Origin: Endozoicomonas euniceicola
GTDB taxonomy: Bacteria > Pseudomonadota > Gammaproteobacteria > Pseudomonadales > Endozoicomonadaceae
Assembly: GCF_025562755.1 (NCBI RefSeq)
Contig: NZ_CP103300.1
Span: 4,899,001-4,963,000, forward strand
Direction: 5' to 3'
DNA length: 64,000 nucleotides
A program made the translations under genes and the position numbers. The notes below the pieces were generated by a model, which was not told the origin of the DNA, ran no database searches, and saw only the letters and a program-made list of their open reading frames with translations. Shown piece by piece: positions 62,338 to 64,000 of the stretch. Each line of letters begins with the position of its first letter. Positions within the stretch are counted from its first letter, which is position 1.

Positions 62338-63540
62338 ATGACTTCAAAAAAAATTTTTATCCTTCTGTCTGTAGTATTTTATGCTGCTGAGTCACTATCG
62401 CTTCAGGCAAGTTCTCACGGCTCATATGACAAACTGGATGCACTGAGTTTTAGTCACGCCCAACACTTGCTTGATGACCCAGACAAGCAGTTCAGCAGTA
62501 ACTGCCTGAAATACGTAAAACATAAAATGAAGGCTTTCAATGCAGAGAGTTTCTGTCCAAAAATAGCGCACCAAAGGCATAGCATCATGCCTGAACCAGA
62601 CCTGTCTAGCTGGAAGGCCATCAATACACGTACCTTAAACCCCAGTTTTCGCGGGAGAAAACAGGATAATAAATATGAAGTGAAAATATTCAACATGGTA
62701 GACCGCAAACAGAAAACGTTTCATCATCAAAAAATCATTTCCGGCATAAAGCAGCAGGCTGAACTTTATGATTCAGAAGAGTACCGGGATTTGATAGCAG
62801 ACCTTAATAAAAATAGAATTTCTCTCTCATTTCCGGTGTTTACCTATACTCAGGAATTGTCGGACTGGTCTGTAGCCATTAGTCCTATTGAACGAGGAGA
62901 CATCTACGAACAATCTCTAAGATCATCGCTGCCATACACAGAAATGACAATACTCGTTAAGAGTTACGAAGCGTTTTTTAAACGTATAGGAACAATGCTG
63001 GCCATTCTGGACAAACATGCCGGACTATTCAACGAGAACGGCTATTTCAGTATATTGCCATTCATATCATCACAATACACTCTTAATCTTGCAAGGATCG
63101 ATTCCGACAATCTTACAATCCCGATAGCAGAAACAGAGTCACATGAAAACAGGAAATACAGAAACTTTAAAACTTATGTCTGGTTTGTCGGGTATGAAAA
63201 CTACAAACTGGCAGAGGGGGTAAATGTAGATAATGGTGTTTGGGATAACCAAAAAGTATCCATTAGTACAATTTCCTATTTTGCCACTGAGTCTTTTAAA
63301 AAGATCAGGGATAGCTACTTCGAGTTTATCCGAGCAAATACAGACGAAGGCGGCTACTTCCATGGTACAGGAAAGAAACCGCTTATGGCAGAGGTTGACT
63401 TTGAGGATCTGTTAAAAGTGCTAACATCCGTAGCCGATCATGGTGGCATATACAGCGTCATCAAAACTAACAGGGACGTGGGTTTTGATCCGGGCAAAAT
63501 GAACCTGGACAAACTAAAAATCGGTCGCCCCGGGCTTTAA
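62338..63540 (+). CDS. secreted protein of unknown function
   Basis: A 400-residue protein. ATG 62338 follows GGAGAGGGGAG. The N terminus (MTSKKIFILLSVVFYAAESL then SLQASS) is a signal peptide. A loose similarity to protein kinases can be argued (EVKIFNMVDRKQKTFHHQKI as a beta-3 Lys strand, then SVAISPIERGD as a hinge), but no catalytic loop is evident. It may be a secreted pseudokinase-like or novel fold. It stands alone downstream of the divergent mreB operon. Confidence 0.65.
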   Translation: MTSKKIFILLSVVFYAAESLSLQASSHGSYDKLDALSFSHAQHLLDDPDKQFSSNCLKYVKHKMKAFNAESFCPKIAHQRHSIMPEPDLSSWKAINTRTLNPSFRGRKQDNKYEVKIFNMVDRKQKTFHHQKIISGIKQQAELYDSEEYRDLIADLNKNRISLSFPVFTYTQELSDWSVAISPIERGDIYEQSLRSSLPYTEMTILVKSYEAFFKRIGTMLAILDKHAGLFNENGYFSILPFISSQYTLNLARIDSDNLTIPIAETESHENRKYRNFKTYVWFVGYENYKLAEGVNVDNGVWDNQKVSISTISYFATESFKKIRDSYFEFIRANTDEGGYFHGTGKKPLMAEVDFEDLLKVLTSVADHGGIYSVIKTNRDVGFDPGKMNLDKLKIGRPGL

Positions 63541-63763
63541 GGCCTGTTAATTACGCAATGTTGCAAAAAGGTGAAAAAGTGCGGAATAAACTCTGAACCT
63601 TCATCTCTCCGAAGACAGAGAACTATGGTTTGTAGTGGTTTTCCAGAAAAGTCCCCGGGCCTGGAAAACCAAAAAAATCATTTTTTGGTTGGTCTTATCT
63701 TGCCTTCTTTTTTTTATCTAGACTAGGCTTCGACATCACATAACATCAAATCCGAGGTGTTAA

Positions 63764-64000
63764 ATGAAGCTGTTAACTAAAAGAGTTATTGATAAGCCTG
63801 TTCAATCCGGAATGTTTTCTGTCCTGTTTTTTTTCGTTTATTTATTGTGTTTCCCTTTGCAGGTTTATTCTGTCAATAAAGTGTGTCCGAACTGTCAGGC
63901 AAATTATAATGATGAAGACTTTCCCGACTGTCCGTTATGTAATACGGAACCCGATCACCAGGAAGCGCCTTCCCAGTCTTTACTTGAGCACATCCAGAAT
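63764..64000 (+). CDS. secreted protein with a zinc-ribbon-like start, cut by the window end
   Basis: The frame from ATG 63764 (GAGGTG upstream) is open to the window end, giving 79 residues so far. It has a basic N terminus and a signal peptide or anchor (GMFSVLFFFVYLLCFPLQVY), then VCPNCQANYNDEDFPDCPLC, a four-Cys zinc-ribbon pattern. The rest lies outside. No family can be named. Confidence 0.55.
   Translation, partial: MKLLTKRVIDKPVQSGMFSVLFFFVYLLCFPLQVYSVNKVCPNCQANYNDEDFPDCPLCNTEPDHQEAPSQSLLEHIQN

Overview
The window looks like chromosome of a host-associated marine gammaproteobacterium, most probably Endozoicomonas or a close relative. This is inferred from gammaproteobacterial housekeeping gene order (mreB-mreC-mreD-maf-rng-yhdP-tldD), from many mobile elements, and from eukaryote-directed protein types (ADP-ribosyltransferase toxins, Fic-ankyrin proteins, a WD40 remnant, many secreted proteins of unknown function). 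No rRNA, tRNA or CRISPR array was seen.

Layout. 1-7285: a purine/hydantoin catabolism cluster: divergent NCS2 permease, then ygeW-ygeX-ygeY-hyuA behind a sigma54-type promoter, followed by wrecks of the three xdhABC subunits. 7394-13672: three tandem paralogues of a pertussis/cholera-type ADP-ribosyltransferase with conserved leader hairpins. Between copies 1 and 2 lies a nested insertion: a small hairpin element, then an ISAzo13-type IS, then a group II intron in that IS's right terminal repeat. 13885-17922: an IS1380-type element with an IS110-type element nested in it, flanked by a broken gene and a truncated tnpA. 18374-21060: two tandem MFS symporters, with a 167-bp MITE upstream. 21360-28756: NTF2-like protein, unknown protein, PP1-type phosphatase, a DUF4956-CotH-VTC operon and a Nudix gene.

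28782-31937: hairpin element, second group II intron, CPBP protease and a duplicated Nudix tail. 31980-39464: secreted proteins, heat-shock gene ibpA with an apparent sigma32 promoter and ROSE-like thermometer, an IS1634-type IS, an IS605-type element with intact TnpB but dead TnpA, and a WD40 remnant. 39471-42073: TPR protein and M32 carboxypeptidase. 42713-46411: two tandem Fic-ankyrin proteins. 46611-49339: rarD, AI-2E family permease and Nudix genes. 50260-61864 (minus strand): tldD, yhdP, rng, maf, mreD, mreC, mreB. 62338-64000: secreted unknowns.

The most striking items are the ADP-ribosyltransferase cluster with its leader structure, the Fic-ankyrin pair, the dispersed hairpin repeat whose four copies differ in length by multiples of 7 bp, the stranded TnpB, and the multi-level nested insertions.
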